64,000 nucleotides of DNA from Nostocoides sp. Soil756 (lineage in GTDB: Bacteria > Actinomycetota > Actinomycetes > Actinomycetales > Dermatophilaceae): positions 29,632 through 93,631 of the forward strand of contig NZ_LMSE01000003.1 in assembly GCF_001428065.1 (NCBI RefSeq). The letters are read 5' to 3'. The notes under the pieces were generated by a model that saw only the letters and a program-made list of their open reading frames with translations, was not told the DNA's origin and ran no database searches. The translations under genes were made by a program, and so were the position numbers. Positions 8,114-18,237 of the stretch are shown in pieces; the first letter of the stretch is position 1; each line of letters opens with the position of its first letter.

Positions 8114-9204
8114 CAGCGCCCCCCGAGGGCCGCGGTGACCAGGTCGGCGAGCAGCTCGTCGCCGTCGCGCCGCCCCTCCGAGGAGGCGGCGCTCGACATC
8201 GACTCCAGGCGCGGCCCGTCCAGGACCAGCGGGACGACGACCGTGCGCACCCAGGCGGAGTCGACGCCGGCGTCGTCGACCAGCACCCCCCCACCGGCGG
8301 TGACCACGGTGGCGGCGTTGAGGCGCTGCTCGCCGTTCCCCACCGGCAGCGGCACGTAGATCCCCGGCAGCCCCACCGCGCTCAGCTCGCAGACGGTGTT
8401 GGCGCCGGCCCGGACCACGGCCAGGTCGGCGGCGGCGTAGGCGAGGTCCATCCGGTCGCAGTACTCGAGGGTCCGGTAGCCGGGGCGCTCGGTGCCGGGC
8501 TCGAGACGCTTGCCGGCGCCGGTGACGTGCAGGACCTGCACCCCGGCGTCGGTGAGCGGGCCCGCGGCTCCGGCGAAGGCGGCGTTGAGCCGCTGGGCGC
8601 CGAGGGAGCCGCCGGTGACCAGGAGGGTGGGGCGGTCGTCGAGGCCGAAGTGGGCCCGTGCCTCGTCGCGACGGGCCGCGCGGTCGAGGGTCGCGATCTC
8701 GCGTCGCAGCGGCATGCCGGTGACGACGGCGCCGCGCAGCGGGGTGCCGGGGAAGGTGACCGCCACCCGCGCGGCGATCCGCGCGCCGAGGCGGTTGGCC
8801 AGCCCGGGGCGCGCGTTCTGCTCGTGCACGACCACCGGGATGCGGCGGCGGCGAGCGGCCAGGTAGGCCGGGGACGCCACGAACCCACCGAACCCCACCA
8901 CGACCTCGGCCCCCGTGGCCTCGATGGCCCGCTCGGCGGCCGCGACGGCGCCGCGCAGCGCGCCGGGCAGGCGCAAGGCGGCGGCGTCCGGACGGCGCGG
9001 GAACGGCACCCGCGGGACCTCGTGCAGGGCGTAGCCGCGCTCGGGCACCAGTCGGGCCTCGAGGCCGGTGGCCGTGCCCAGCGCGGCGACGTCGACCGAG
9101 GGGTCACGGCGGCGCAGGCAGTCGGCCAGGGCCAGCAGCGGCGAGACGTGACCGGCGGTACCGCCGCCGGCGAGAAGCACCGACCGCGGCCCGGCAGCGC
9201 TCAC
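8113..9204 (-). CDS. murG: Lipid II synthase MurG (UDP-GlcNAc transferase)
   Basis: MurG transfers GlcNAc from UDP-GlcNAc to lipid I at the inner membrane face, giving lipid II. The 363-residue GT-B protein has the N-terminal LLAGGGTAGHVSPLLALA loop, the membrane-facing basic/hydrophobic patch, VVGFGGFVASPAYLAA, and the C-terminal GGSLGAQRLN and RAGANTVCEL donor-site motifs. The GTG at 9204 overlaps the ftsW stop (GTGA); the larger open frame upstream is only the shadow of ftsW. Confidence 0.97.
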   Translation of the reverse strand: MSAAGPRSVLLAGGGTAGHVSPLLALADCLRRRDPSVDVAALGTATGLEARLVPERGYALHEVPRVPFPRRPDAAALRLPGALRGAVAAAERAIEATGAEVVVGFGGFVASPAYLAARRRRIPVVVHEQNARPGLANRLGARIAARVAVTFPGTPLRGAVVTGMPLRREIATLDRAARRDEARAHFGLDDRPTLLVTGGSLGAQRLNAAFAGAAGPLTDAGVQVLHVTGAGKRLEPGTERPGYRTLEYCDRMDLAYAAADLAVVRAGANTVCELSAVGLPGIYVPLPVGNGEQRLNAATVVTAGGGVLVDDAGVDSAWVRTVVVPLVLDGPRLESMSSAASSEGRRDGDELLADLVTAALGGR

Positions 9205-10457
9205 GAGCCGCTCCTCCGGCGCACCGCACCGGAGACCACGGCCATCGAGCGGCGCAGCGAGGACGGGCGGGCCGAGAGCGCCTCGGCGCACCCGGGCTCG
9301 TGCCGGGCGAACGACAGCAGGATGCCGAGGGCGCCCATCGTCGTGATGAGCGAGGAGCCGCCGGAGGACACCAGCGGCAGCGGGACGCCGATCACGGGCA
9401 GCAGGCCGATGACGGCGCCGATGTTCACCAGCGCCTGTACCACGATCCAGGTCATGATCCCGGCGGTCGCGACCCGGACGAAGAAGTCGTCGGACCGGCT
9501 GACCAGGCGGTAGCAGGCCATCGCCAGCCCCGCGAAGAGCAGCAGGATGGCAATGGTGCCGGGCAGCCCGAGCTCCTCGCCGATGATGGCGAAGATGAAG
9601 TCGTTGTGCGGCTCCGAGAGCAGCCCCCACTTCTCGCGGCTCTGGCCGAGGCCGAGGCCGAGCAGGCCGCCGTCGGCGAGGGCGTAGCGCCCGTGGATGG
9701 GCTGGCGAGCCGCGCCGAAGGGGTCGACGTCGCGCCCGAGCCAGACGTCGAAGCGGCCGAGCCGGTTGGGGCTGGTGATGACGAAGGCGACGGCCATCCC
9801 CACGAACGGGATGCCGGCGATCGCGAACCAGCGCAGCGGGATCCCGGCGGCGAAGAGCACGCCCGCGACCGTGGCCCCGAGCACGATGACGGTGCCGAGG
9901 TCACCGCCGAGGATGACCGAACCGACCGCGAACGCGACCAGCGGCACCAGGTAGGGCACCAGGACGTGCCCGAAGGAACGCAGGTGCCGCCGCTTCTTGG
10001 CCAGGATGGCGCCCCCGGCCAGGACCAGGCCGACCTTGATGGTCTCGGAGGGCTGGATGGTGACCGGGCCGAGCGCGACCCAGTTGCGGTTGCCCTGGAA
10101 GTCCGAGCCCAACGGCGAGAAGACCAGCAGCTGCAGCGCGATGCCCGCGAACAGCACGGGCAGCGCCAGGCGCTTCCAGCCGGCCACCCGCACCCGGGAG
10201 GCGATGAGCAGGGCCACGGCGCCGATGCCGGCGTAGACGGCCTGGGTCGTGAAGATCGTGTACGCCGAGCTGGTGCGGTCGAGCGAGACGATGGCGCTGG
10301 CCGAGAGCACCATGATCAGCCCGAAGGCGACCAGGGCCGCGGTGAGCGACAGGATCAGGTAGTAGGAGGCGACGGGGCTGTCGAGACGGCGGGCCCAGGC
10401 GCGGACCCGGGCGGGCGCGCCGGCGCTTCCACGCTCGGTGGCGGTGGCGCTGGTCAC
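9201..10457 (-). CDS. ftsW: Septal peptidoglycan glycosyltransferase FtsW
   Basis: FtsW is the SEDS polymerase that makes septal glycan strands from lipid II together with FtsI. The 418-residue protein has about ten membrane helices, and the SEDS marks NRNWVALGPVTIQPSE, GGDLGTVIV and the late loop GVPLPLVSSGGSSLI. The C-terminal tail is basic and cytoplasmic. The GTG at 10457 lies two bases after the murD stop, and the stop overlaps the murG GTG. Confidence 0.96.
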   Translation of the reverse strand: MTSATATERGSAGAPARVRAWARRLDSPVASYYLILSLTAALVAFGLIMVLSASAIVSLDRTSSAYTIFTTQAVYAGIGAVALLIASRVRVAGWKRLALPVLFAGIALQLLVFSPLGSDFQGNRNWVALGPVTIQPSETIKVGLVLAGGAILAKKRRHLRSFGHVLVPYLVPLVAFAVGSVILGGDLGTVIVLGATVAGVLFAAGIPLRWFAIAGIPFVGMAVAFVITSPNRLGRFDVWLGRDVDPFGAARQPIHGRYALADGGLLGLGLGQSREKWGLLSEPHNDFIFAIIGEELGLPGTIAILLLFAGLAMACYRLVSRSDDFFVRVATAGIMTWIVVQALVNIGAVIGLLPVIGVPLPLVSSGGSSLITTMGALGILLSFARHEPGCAEALSARPSSLRRSMAVVSGAVRRRSGS

Positions 10458-10459
10458 GG

Positions 10460-11950
10460 CTACCCCTGTTCGAGGAGCCGCCGCACCGCCGCAGAGAAGG
10501 CGTCGCCGCGGGCACCGTAGTTCGCGAACATGTCCATCGACGCGGCGGCGGGGGCGAGCAGCACCACGTCGCCCTCGAGGGCGAGGCCGAGCGCCTCGTT
10601 CACCACCGTGTCCATGGCTCCAGTGTCGGTACGGTCCACGTCGACCACGGGGACATCGGGGGCGTGTCGGGCCAGTGCCTGCGAAATGGCCGAACGGTCA
10701 CGCCCGATGAGGACCACCGCGCGCAGCCGGCCGGCGGCCTCGCGCACCAGGTCCTCGACGTCGGCGCCCTTGAGCAGGCCGCCGGCGACCCAGACCACGT
10801 GCTCGAAGGCGGCCAGGCTGGCGGCGGCGGCGTGCGGGTTGGTGGCCTTGGAGTCGTCGACCCAGCGCAGCCCCCGCACGACCCCGAGGTCGGCGATGCG
10901 GTGCGGCTCGGGCACGAAGTCGCGCAGGCCCTGGCGGACGGCGGCCGGCGGCACGCCGTGGGCGCGGGCCAGCGCGGCGGCGGCCAGCGCGTTGGCGACC
11001 AGGTGCGGCGCCGGCGGCGGCGCGTCGGGGCCGGGGCGCAGGTCGTCGAGGGTGCCCAGCTCGGCGGCCGCGGTGCGCCGCTCCTCGACGAAGGCCCGGT
11101 CGGCCAGGACGTCGTCGACCAGCCCCACCTGCGAGAGGCCGGGCGTGCCCAGGGTGAAGCCCACGGCGCGGCATCCCTCCTGCACCTCGGCGTCCTCGAC
11201 CAGGTGCATCGTCGCCTCGTCCTGCACGTTGTAGACGCAGGCGACCTCGGTGCTCGTGTAGACGCGGCCCTTGGCCCGGGCGTACTCCTCGAGGGAGCCG
11301 TGCCAGTCGACGTGGTCGGGGGCGATGTTGAGGCAGGCCGAGGCCCGCGGGGCCAACGAGTGCGACCAGTGCAGCTGGAAGCTCGAGAGCTCGACGGCGA
11401 TGACGTCGTAGGGCTGCGGGTCGAGCACGGCCTCGAGCACTGGGGTGCCCACGTTGCCGGCGCTGCACGCCCGCAGGCCCGCGGCGCGCAGCATCGCGGT
11501 CAGCATCTGCACGGTGGTGGTCTTGCCGTTGGTCCCGGTCACCGTCAACCACGGCGCGGCGCCCTGACGCGGGCGCATCCGCCACGCGAGCTCGACCTCC
11601 CCCCACACCGGGACGCCGGCCGCCGCGGCGGCGACCAGCAGCGGCTGGTCGGGGCGCCAGCCGGGCGAGGTGACGACCAGGTCCGGCGACGGGTCGGGCA
11701 GGACGGTCACGGCCTGTTCGCCATGGCGCAGCGTGGCGCCCAGGATGTCGAGGATGCGGGCCCGCTCGCCCAGGGCCGAGCCCTCGTCGGGCGTGCCGGC
11801 ATCGACGACCGTGACCACGGCGCCCCGCTCGAGGAGGGCGTCGGCGGCCGCGAACCCGCTGACCCCGAGGCCGGCGACGAGCACGCGCAGCCCGCCCCAG
11901 TCGGCGTCGCGGTGGGTCAGGGTCTCGGTCCGGGCGGCCCCGGCGCTCAC
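10460..11950 (-). CDS. murD: UDP-MurNAc-L-Ala--D-glutamate ligase MurD
   Basis: MurD adds D-Glu to UDP-MurNAc-L-Ala. The 496-residue protein has the N-terminal Rossmann part [21 protein letters not shown], the ATP loop [30 protein letters not shown] and the late [15 protein letters not shown] and [20 protein letters not shown] motifs. The GTG at 11950 overlaps the mraY stop (GTGA). It carries a somewhat long Pro/Ala insert around residues 330-345 and is otherwise standard. Confidence 0.97.
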   Translation of the reverse strand: MSAGAARTETLTHRDADWGGLRVLVAGLGVSGFAAADALLERGAVVTVVDAGTPDEGSALGERARILDILGATLRHGEQAVTVLPDPSPDLVVTSPGWRPDQPLLVAAAAAGVPVWGEVELAWRMRPRQGAAPWLTVTGTNGKTTTVQMLTAMLRAAGLRACSAGNVGTPVLEAVLDPQPYDVIAVELSSFQLHWSHSLAPRASACLNIAPDHVDWHGSLEEYARAKGRVYTSTEVACVYNVQDEATMHLVEDAEVQEGCRAVGFTLGTPGLSQVGLVDDVLADRAFVEERRTAAAELGTLDDLRPGPDAPPPAPHLVANALAAAALARAHGVPPAAVRQGLRDFVPEPHRIADLGVVRGLRWVDDSKATNPHAAAASLAAFEHVVWVAGGLLKGADVEDLVREAAGRLRAVVLIGRDRSAISQALARHAPDVPVVDVDRTDTGAMDTVVNEALGLALEGDVVLLAPAAASMDMFANYGARGDAFSAAVRRLLEQG

Positions 11951-13026
11951 GCGCTCACCACCCACTCGGCGTAGAAGAGCCCGAGCCCCAGGGCCACGAA
12001 GAGGCCGGCGACGATCCAGAACCGGATGACGATCGTGACCTCCTGCCAGCCCAGGAGCTCGAAGTGGTGCTGCAGCGGCGCCATCCGGAACACCCGTTTG
12101 CCGGTGGCCTTGAACGAGGCGACCTGGATGATGACCGACAGGGTGATGGTGACGAACAGGCCGCCGAGGATCACCACGAGCAGCTCGGTGCGGGTGAGGA
12201 TGGCCAGCCCGGCCAGGCCACCGCCCAGGGCCAGTGAGCCGGTGTCGCCCATGAAGATCTTGGCCGGCGAGGCGTTCCACCACAGGAAGCCGAAGCAGGC
12301 GCCCATCCCGCAGGCGGCGACGATGGCGAGGTCGTGCGGGTCGCGGACCTCGTAGCACTTGGTGCCGGGGTTCCACTGGCAGTTCTGGTTGAACTGCCAG
12401 ATGCTGATCAGCACGTAGGAGGCGAAGACCATCACCGAGGCACCGGTGGCCAGGCCGTCGAGACCGTCGGTGAGGTTCACCCCGTTGGAGGTGCCGGCCA
12501 CGATGACGTTGGCCCAGATGACGAAGAGGATGACGCCCACCACGGTCCCCGCGAAGGCGAGGTTGACCGGGGTGTCGCGCACGAACGAGACGAACGTCGA
12601 GGCCGGGGTGCGGAAGGACTCGTTGGGGAACTGCAGGGCCAGCACCGCGAACACCACGGCCACGAAGGTCTGCCCGGCGAGCTTCTCGCGCGAGCGCAGG
12701 CCGAGGCTGCGCTGCTTGCTGATCTTGATGTAGTCGTCGAGGAAGCCCACCACGCCCATCCCCGCCATGAGGAAGAGCACGAGCAGGCCGCTGACCGACG
12801 GCAGCTGCCCGGTGGCCAGGTGCGCCACCGCGTAGGCCACCAGCGAGGAGAGCACGATGACGGCGCCGCCCATCGTGGGGGTGCCTCGCTTGGTGTGGTG
12901 CGACGTGGGGCCGTCGTCGCGGATGAACTGGCCGTAGCCCTGCTTCACGAGGTAGCGGATGAAGGCGGGCGTGCCGAACAGCGAGAGCACCAGCGACACG
13001 ACGGCGGCGATGAGCACGGCCTTCAC
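11947..13026 (-). CDS. mraY: Phospho-MurNAc-pentapeptide translocase MraY
   Basis: MraY joins phospho-MurNAc-pentapeptide to undecaprenyl phosphate, making lipid I. The 359-residue protein has about ten membrane helices. Catalytic motifs are GFLDDYIKI (the Asp pair), [24 protein letters not shown] and the loop [15 protein letters not shown] with its essential His residues. The GTG at 13026 overlaps the murF stop and the stop overlaps the murD start, so it is coupled on both sides. Confidence 0.97.
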   Translation of the reverse strand: MKAVLIAAVVSLVLSLFGTPAFIRYLVKQGYGQFIRDDGPTSHHTKRGTPTMGGAVIVLSSLVAYAVAHLATGQLPSVSGLLVLFLMAGMGVVGFLDDYIKISKQRSLGLRSREKLAGQTFVAVVFAVLALQFPNESFRTPASTFVSFVRDTPVNLAFAGTVVGVILFVIWANVIVAGTSNGVNLTDGLDGLATGASVMVFASYVLISIWQFNQNCQWNPGTKCYEVRDPHDLAIVAACGMGACFGFLWWNASPAKIFMGDTGSLALGGGLAGLAILTRTELLVVILGGLFVTITLSVIIQVASFKATGKRVFRMAPLQHHFELLGWQEVTIVIRFWIVAGLFVALGLGLFYAEWVVSA

Positions 13027-14435
13027 GACGGGTCCTCCGTGGGGGGTGCTGCCATTCGGTCTCCGAGCCACCGTAGCCCGGCGTCGCGGCTGGACTTGAA
13101 CAGGGCCACGTCGCCGGGCTCGAGCTCGGCCCGCAGGAGGCGCTCGGCCGCGTCCGCGTCGGGCACGCAGCGGGCACGGGTCCCCGCTCCGGCCTCGGCG
13201 GACGCCCCGGCGGCCAGCGCGCCGGTGGCCAGGGCCGGGGCGCCGACCGCCACGAGCTCGTCGACCCCGCGGGCCACGGCCTCGGCCCCCACCTCGGCGT
13301 GCAGCGCGTCGGACTCCGAGCCCAGCTCGAGCATGGTGCCCAGGACGGCCCAGGTGCGCCGGCCGCGACCCATCCGCTCGAGGGCGCTCAGCGCGGCCGA
13401 CATCGAGCCTGGGTTGGCGTTGTAGGCGTCGTTGACCACGGTGACACCGTCGGGCCGCTCGGTGACCTCCATCCGCCACCGGCTGACCGCGCGGGCGGCC
13501 CCGAGGGCGGCGGCGACGTCGGCGAGCGGCAGGCCCAGCTCGAGGGCCACCGCGGCCACCGCCAGGGCGTTGGCGACGTGGTGGCGCCCGACCAGGCCCA
13601 GGGCCACGGGAGCCTCGCCGCCCGGGGTGACCAGGGTGAAGGTGGCTCGCCCGGCGTCGTCGAGCTCGACCGCCGTGGCGCGCACGTGCGCGTCGGCGGC
13701 CTCGCCCACGAGCACGACGCGGGCCGCCGTGACGGCGGCCATGGCGCGCACGGCGGGGTCGTCGGCGTTGAGGACGGCGACCCCACCCGCCGGGAGCGCC
13801 GCCGGCAGCTCGGACTTGGCGCGGGCGATCGCCTCGCGGGAGCCGAACTCGCCGATGTGCGCGGTGCCGACGTTGAGGACCACCCCGATGCGCGGCGGTG
13901 CCATCGCGGTGAGGTAGGCGATGTGCCCCACCCCGCGGGCGCCCATCTCGACGACGAGGAAGCGGGTGTCGGGGCGCACCCGGCAGACGGTCAGCGGGAC
14001 GCCGACCTCGGAGTTGTAGGACCCCTGGGGGGCCACGGTCGGGCCGGCGGCCTCCAGCACGATGCCCAGCAGGTCCTTGGTGCTGGTCTTGCCGGACGAG
14101 CCGGTGATGCCGATGACGGCCAGCGCGGGCGAGCGCTCGACCACCGCGCGGGCCAGCGCCGCGAACGCCTCCTGGGTGTCGTCGACGACGACGCACGCCA
14201 GCCCCGGCAGCGCGCGGGTGGTGACGGCGGCGACGGCCCCGGCGGCCAACGCCGAGGCGGCGAAGTCGTGGCCGTCGGCGTGCTCGCCGACCCGGGCGAC
14301 GTACAGCCCGCCGGGCCCGGCCTCGCGGGAGTCGGTGACGACCGGGCCGTCGGCGAGGAGACGGGCGGCGGGGTCGACGCCCTCGAGCCGCCCGGCGGTG
14401 ATGGTCGCGACCTCACCCAGGGTCAGCGGGATCAC
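13023..14435 (-). CDS. murF: UDP-MurNAc-tripeptide--D-Ala-D-Ala ligase MurF
   Basis: MurF adds D-Ala-D-Ala to complete the pentapeptide. The 470-residue protein has the MurF-type N-terminal domain ([28 protein letters not shown]), the ATP loop [32 protein letters not shown] and the C-terminal [17 protein letters not shown] motif. The GTG at 14435 overlaps the murE stop (GTGA). No ddl gene is seen nearby, as usual in actinobacteria. Confidence 0.97.
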   Translation of the reverse strand: MIPLTLGEVATITAGRLEGVDPAARLLADGPVVTDSREAGPGGLYVARVGEHADGHDFAASALAAGAVAAVTTRALPGLACVVVDDTQEAFAALARAVVERSPALAVIGITGSSGKTSTKDLLGIVLEAAGPTVAPQGSYNSEVGVPLTVCRVRPDTRFLVVEMGARGVGHIAYLTAMAPPRIGVVLNVGTAHIGEFGSREAIARAKSELPAALPAGGVAVLNADDPAVRAMAAVTAARVVLVGEAADAHVRATAVELDDAGRATFTLVTPGGEAPVALGLVGRHHVANALAVAAVALELGLPLADVAAALGAARAVSRWRMEVTERPDGVTVVNDAYNANPGSMSAALSALERMGRGRRTWAVLGTMLELGSESDALHAEVGAEAVARGVDELVAVGAPALATGALAAGASAEAGAGTRARCVPDADAAERLLRAELEPGDVALFKSSRDAGLRWLGDRMAAPPTEDPS

Positions 14436-16003
14436 CGGGTCACCGCCCCGGCCGCGAGGCGCAGCGCCTCGCGCAGCTCGTCGCGGTCGTCGAAGGGGTG
14501 CACCACTCCCCCGACGTCCTGGCCGCGTTCGTGACCCTTGCCGACCACGGCGACGGTGGCGTCGGCCCCCTCGTCCCAGACGGCGGCCACGGCCTCGCGG
14601 ATGGCGCAGCGCCGGTCCCCCACGACGACGACCTCGACCTCACGGCCGGCGGCCCGGACCTCCTGCACCCCGGCCAGGACGGCCTCCCGGATGGCGGCGG
14701 GGTCCTCCGAGCGCGGGTTGTCGTCGGTGACCACGACCAGGTCGGCGACCTCGGCGGCGGCGGCGCCCATCGCCCGGCGCTTGTCGCGGTCGCGGTCGCC
14801 CCCGGCGCCGGTGACGCAGACCAGGCGGCCGCGGGTGTCGGGGCGCAGCGCCCGCAGCGCGGCGCCGATGGCGTCGGGGGTGTGGGCGTAGTCGACGACG
14901 GCCAGCGGCTGCTCGCCGCCCCCCTCGCGGAGGACCCGCTCCATCCGGCCCGGCACGTGGGGGTCGACCAGCACGGCACGCCCCACGGCCACGGGGTCCT
15001 CGCCGAGGGCCACCAGGACCGCGGCCGCCATCGCGGTGTTCGTGACGTTGAAGGCGCCCGGCAGGCTCGAGCGCAGGGCCAGGCGCACGCCGTCGGGGCC
15101 GGTGAGGACGAAGGCCGCAGCGTCGCGCTCGTCGGGGTGCACGACCCAGTCGGCCCCCCCGCCGGTGGCGAGGGTCTGCACCGGCACGGTCGCCACCGTG
15201 GCCAGCCGCCGGCCCCAGTCGTCGTCGACGCAGACGACCGCGCGGCGCGAGTGCTCGGGGGTGAAGAGCATCGCCTTGGCGGCGAAGTAGCTCTCCATGT
15301 CGCCGTGGAAGTCGAGGTGGTCCTGGCTGAGGTTGGTGAACAGCGCGACGTCGTAGACGGCGCCGTCGACCCGGTGCTGGGCCAGGGCGTGGCTCGAGAC
15401 CTCCATGACGCAGCCGTCGAGCCCGCGCTCGGCCATCACGGCCAGCAGCGCGTGCAGCTCGGGGGCCTCCGGCGTGGTGCGGACGCTCTCCACCCGCTCC
15501 TGGCCGATCCGGGTCTCGACGGTGCCGATGAGCCCGGGCCGGCGACCGAGCGCGGTCAGGGCCGAGTGCACGAGGTACGCGGTCGTCGTCTTGCCGTTGG
15601 TCCCGGTGATCCCGACCATCCGCAGCGGCGTGGGCTCGGTGCCGTAGACGGCCGCCGCGACGTGGCCGAGGACCCCTCGTGGGTCGGGCACGACGAGGGT
15701 CGGCAGGTCGACCGCGGCCGCCCGCACCCGCCGGGCCCCGTCGTCGTCGGTGAGCACGGCGACCGCGCCGGAGCGCGCGGCGGCCGCGGCGAAGTCGGCC
15801 CCGTGGGCACGGGCGCCGGGCAGCGCCGCGTACAGGTCGCCGGGCAGCACCGCGCGCGAGTCGAGGGTGACGCCGGTGACGCCGGTGACGCCGGTGACGT
15901 CGGGCGAGGCCGCGGTGGCGGCCTGCGGGACCGGGACCCCGAGGAGGGCGGCGACCTCCCGGAGCGGGGTGCGCGGCGGTGAGGTCGGACGAGGGGGCAC
16001 CAC
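14432..16003 (-). CDS. murE: UDP-MurNAc-dipeptide--2,6-diaminopimelate ligase MurE
   Basis: MurE adds the third stem residue. The DDNPRSEDP motif near the C-terminus is the DNPR signature of meso-diaminopimelate-adding enzymes, so the peptidoglycan is predicted to carry DAP. The ATP loop [14 protein letters not shown] is at about residues 131-144. The GTG at 16003 (523 residues) is chosen since the ftsI stop ends at 16014 and an AGGG lies upstream; a second GTG follows at once at 16000. Residues 37-46 hold a GVT tripeptide repeat from a 9-bp DNA repeat (15866-15901). Confidence 0.95.
   Translation of the reverse strand: MVPPRPTSPPRTPLREVAALLGVPVPQAATAASPDVTGVTGVTGVTLDSRAVLPGDLYAALPGARAHGADFAAAAARSGAVAVLTDDDGARRVRAAAVDLPTLVVPDPRGVLGHVAAAVYGTEPTPLRMVGITGTNGKTTTAYLVHSALTALGRRPGLIGTVETRIGQERVESVRTTPEAPELHALLAVMAERGLDGCVMEVSSHALAQHRVDGAVYDVALFTNLSQDHLDFHGDMESYFAAKAMLFTPEHSRRAVVCVDDDWGRRLATVATVPVQTLATGGGADWVVHPDERDAAAFVLTGPDGVRLALRSSLPGAFNVTNTAMAAAVLVALGEDPVAVGRAVLVDPHVPGRMERVLREGGGEQPLAVVDYAHTPDAIGAALRALRPDTRGRLVCVTGAGGDRDRDKRRAMGAAAAEVADLVVVTDDNPRSEDPAAIREAVLAGVQEVRAAGREVEVVVVGDRRCAIREAVAAVWDEGADATVAVVGKGHERGQDVGGVVHPFDDRDELREALRLAAGAVTR
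15866..15901 (+). repeat. 9-bp tandem repeat inside murE
   Basis: Four copies of GGTGACGCC (the last reads GGTGACGTC) lie head to tail. On the coding strand they give repeated Gly-Val-Thr in the N-terminal domain of MurE. The length keeps the frame, so copy-number change would alter the protein by three residues per unit. Confidence 0.8.
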
Positions 16004-16013
16004 TCGCAGGACC

Positions 16014-18206
16014 CTACCGCTTGGGGTGCTTGACGCCGTTGCGCAGCGTGGCGGGGTCGGCCAGCGCCTTGCGGGGGTCGACCTCCGTCTGCACCCTGGG
16101 CGGCTCGGCACCGGTCGGCGGGATCTTCAGCTCCTGGAGCGCGTAGGTGGTGATGTCCTTGAACACCGGTCCCGCCACGTAACCGCCGAAGTAGGGGTAG
16201 GTGGGGTCCTGGACGATGACGGCCACCACGATCTGCGGGTCGTCGGCCGGCGCGTAGCCGATGAAGCTCGCCGTGTGGCCCGAGTACCCGCCCACCTTCG
16301 CGTCGTAGCGGTCGGCGGTGCCGGTCTTGCCCGCGATGCGGTACCCGGGGACCTCGGCCTCGGGGGCGGTGCCCTCGGAGCTGACCACGCCCTCGAGCAT
16401 CTGGGAGACCTGGGTGGCCGTCGCCGTCGAGACCACGCGGGAGCCCTTCGAGGCCGGGGCCTTCTGGACCGAGCCGTCGGCCGCGCGCACGCTCTCGACC
16501 AGGCGGGGGTCCATCCGGACGCCGCCGTTGGCGATGGTCTGGAACACCGAGGCCGCCTGGATGGCGGTGACCGAGAGGCCCTGTCCGAACGACACGGTGG
16601 CGCGCTTGGTGCCGCTCCAGGTGTCGGACGGCGGCAGCAGACCCGCCGACTCGCCGGGGTAGCCGACGCCCGAGGTCCTTCCGAGCCCGAAGGCCCGGAA
16701 GTAGCGCTCCAGGGTGGACGACTTCAGCGTCTCGGACACCAGGATCGTCCCGATGTTGCTCGACTCGGCCAGCGTCCCGGCCACGGTGCGGTACTCGGTC
16801 GGGTGCTCGTGGCTGTCCTTGAAGTTCTCGTCGTAGCGCTGCAGCCGGTTGGGGATGACCACCGGCGTGAGCGGGGTGACCGTCTTCTCCTGCAACGCGG
16901 CCGCCATCGTCATGATCTTGGCGGTCGAGCCCGGTTCGAAGACGTCGCTGAAGGCCTTGTTGTCGAGCTGGAGACCCTTGCGGCCGATGTCGCCGTTGGG
17001 GTCGAAGGTCGGGTAGGAGGCCACGCTCAGCAGGTCGCCGGACTTGGCGTTCATGATGACCACCGTGCCCGACTCAGCCTTGGTCTCCTTGATCCGCTGG
17101 GCGAGGGCGTTCTGGGCGTACCACTGCAGCGAGGAGTTGATGGTGAGGGTGACGTCGCGTCCGTCGACGGCCGGGGTGATGCTGCTCTCGCCGGCGGGGA
17201 TGGCGGTGCCGTCGCGCCCGCGCTCGTAGGTCTGCTTGCCGGGCGTGCCCTGGAGCTCCTTGTCGGCCATCAGCTCGACACCGCCGCCCGGGTCGCCGTT
17301 GTCGAGGACGTAGCCCACCAGGGCCGCCGTGGTGGTGCCCTGGGGGTAGGTGCGCTCCGAGCGCGTCTCACGGCGGTCGCGGGCGATGCCGGGGATGCCG
17401 AGGGCGGCGATCGTGTTCCAGGTCAGCGGGGTGACGTTCTTGCTGAGGATGCGGTAGCGGCTGGTGCCGGTGAGCTGCTCGACCAGGGTCGAGGTCGGCG
17501 TGCCGAGGAGCGGCGAGAGCTTCTGGGCGGCGGCGAGCACCGCGGCCGCGGAGGTCTCCGGGGCACAGGTGTTCTCGCCGGTGTCGTAGGTGCAGACGGC
17601 GGTCTGGTCGGCCACCACCACCTCGCGCTCCTCGCTGGAGGCCAGCACCGTGCCGTCGGCCGAGAGGATCTGTCCGCGCATGGCGGGGATGATCTGGGCC
17701 GTGAGGCGCTGGCTCTCGGCCTCGGCGGCCACGGCCCGGGCGTCGAAGCCCTGGATGCGCACGAGCTGGGCGCCGAAGATGCTGAGGACGAAGATGACAG
17801 CCACGGTCAGGGCCCGCATCCGGCGACGCGGGCTGGCGCCCGGCACGTCGGGGCGGCGCGGAGCCCGGGCGGACCCGCCCCCGCCTCCGGAGCCGGAGCC
17901 GGACCGGCGACGGGGGGCGGGGCCGGCGGCCCGGCTCCCACGACCCGCTGCCCCGGCTGCCCCTGTTGCCCCTGCCGACCCGGCTGCCCGTGCTGCCGCA
18001 GGTGCCCCGGCCGGACCCCGGCCCCGCCCGGCACCGCGCGACGCCGCGCCGGCCTCAGCCGGGCGGCTGGCGCCGGGACGGACTCCGGCCGCGCGGGGTG
18101 CGCCCGTCCGGGTCGGCGCGCTGCCCCGGACCGCGGAGGCGGCGGGGCGGGCGGCCGCGCGCGGGCGGCCTCGGCCGGTCGGGGGCTGGGACGACGGTGG
18201 GGTCAC
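16014..18206 (-). CDS. ftsI: Septal peptidoglycan transpeptidase FtsI (PBP3-type)
   Basis: FtsI is the class B penicillin-binding protein that cross-links septal peptidoglycan made by FtsW. From the GTG at 18206 it has 730 residues. Residues 1-129 are a cytoplasmic tail made almost only of Ala, Gly, Pro, Arg and Ser. A membrane helix starts at residue 130 (MRALTVAVIFVLSIFGAQLV). The PBP dimerisation domain follows, then the transpeptidase with SxxK in FEPGSTAKIM, SxN in AESSNIGT and KTG in AGKTGTADR. No PASTA domain is present. GGAG precedes the GTG by five bases, 31 bases after the ftsL stop. The exact start is less sure because of the low-complexity tail. Confidence 0.93.
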   Translation of the reverse strand: MTPPSSQPPTGRGRPRAAARPAASAVRGSAPTRTGAPRAAGVRPGASRPAEAGAASRGAGRGRGPAGAPAAARAAGSAGATGAAGAAGRGSRAAGPAPRRRSGSGSGGGGGSARAPRRPDVPGASPRRRMRALTVAVIFVLSIFGAQLVRIQGFDARAVAAEAESQRLTAQIIPAMRGQILSADGTVLASSEEREVVVADQTAVCTYDTGENTCAPETSAAAVLAAAQKLSPLLGTPTSTLVEQLTGTSRYRILSKNVTPLTWNTIAALGIPGIARDRRETRSERTYPQGTTTAALVGYVLDNGDPGGGVELMADKELQGTPGKQTYERGRDGTAIPAGESSITPAVDGRDVTLTINSSLQWYAQNALAQRIKETKAESGTVVIMNAKSGDLLSVASYPTFDPNGDIGRKGLQLDNKAFSDVFEPGSTAKIMTMAAALQEKTVTPLTPVVIPNRLQRYDENFKDSHEHPTEYRTVAGTLAESSNIGTILVSETLKSSTLERYFRAFGLGRTSGVGYPGESAGLLPPSDTWSGTKRATVSFGQGLSVTAIQAASVFQTIANGGVRMDPRLVESVRAADGSVQKAPASKGSRVVSTATATQVSQMLEGVVSSEGTAPEAEVPGYRIAGKTGTADRYDAKVGGYSGHTASFIGYAPADDPQIVVAVIVQDPTYPYFGGYVAGPVFKDITTYALQELKIPPTGAEPPRVQTEVDPRKALADPATLRNGVKHPKR

Positions 18207-18237
18207 AGGTGCTCCGGGTCCTGGGTCGGGCGGGCGG

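Noticed and set aside
6642-8294. N-terminal extension that would make FtsQ an 801-residue protein
   Set aside because: The extra part is the out-of-frame shadow of murC. The GTG at 6641 with the GTGA overlap is the proper FtsQ start.
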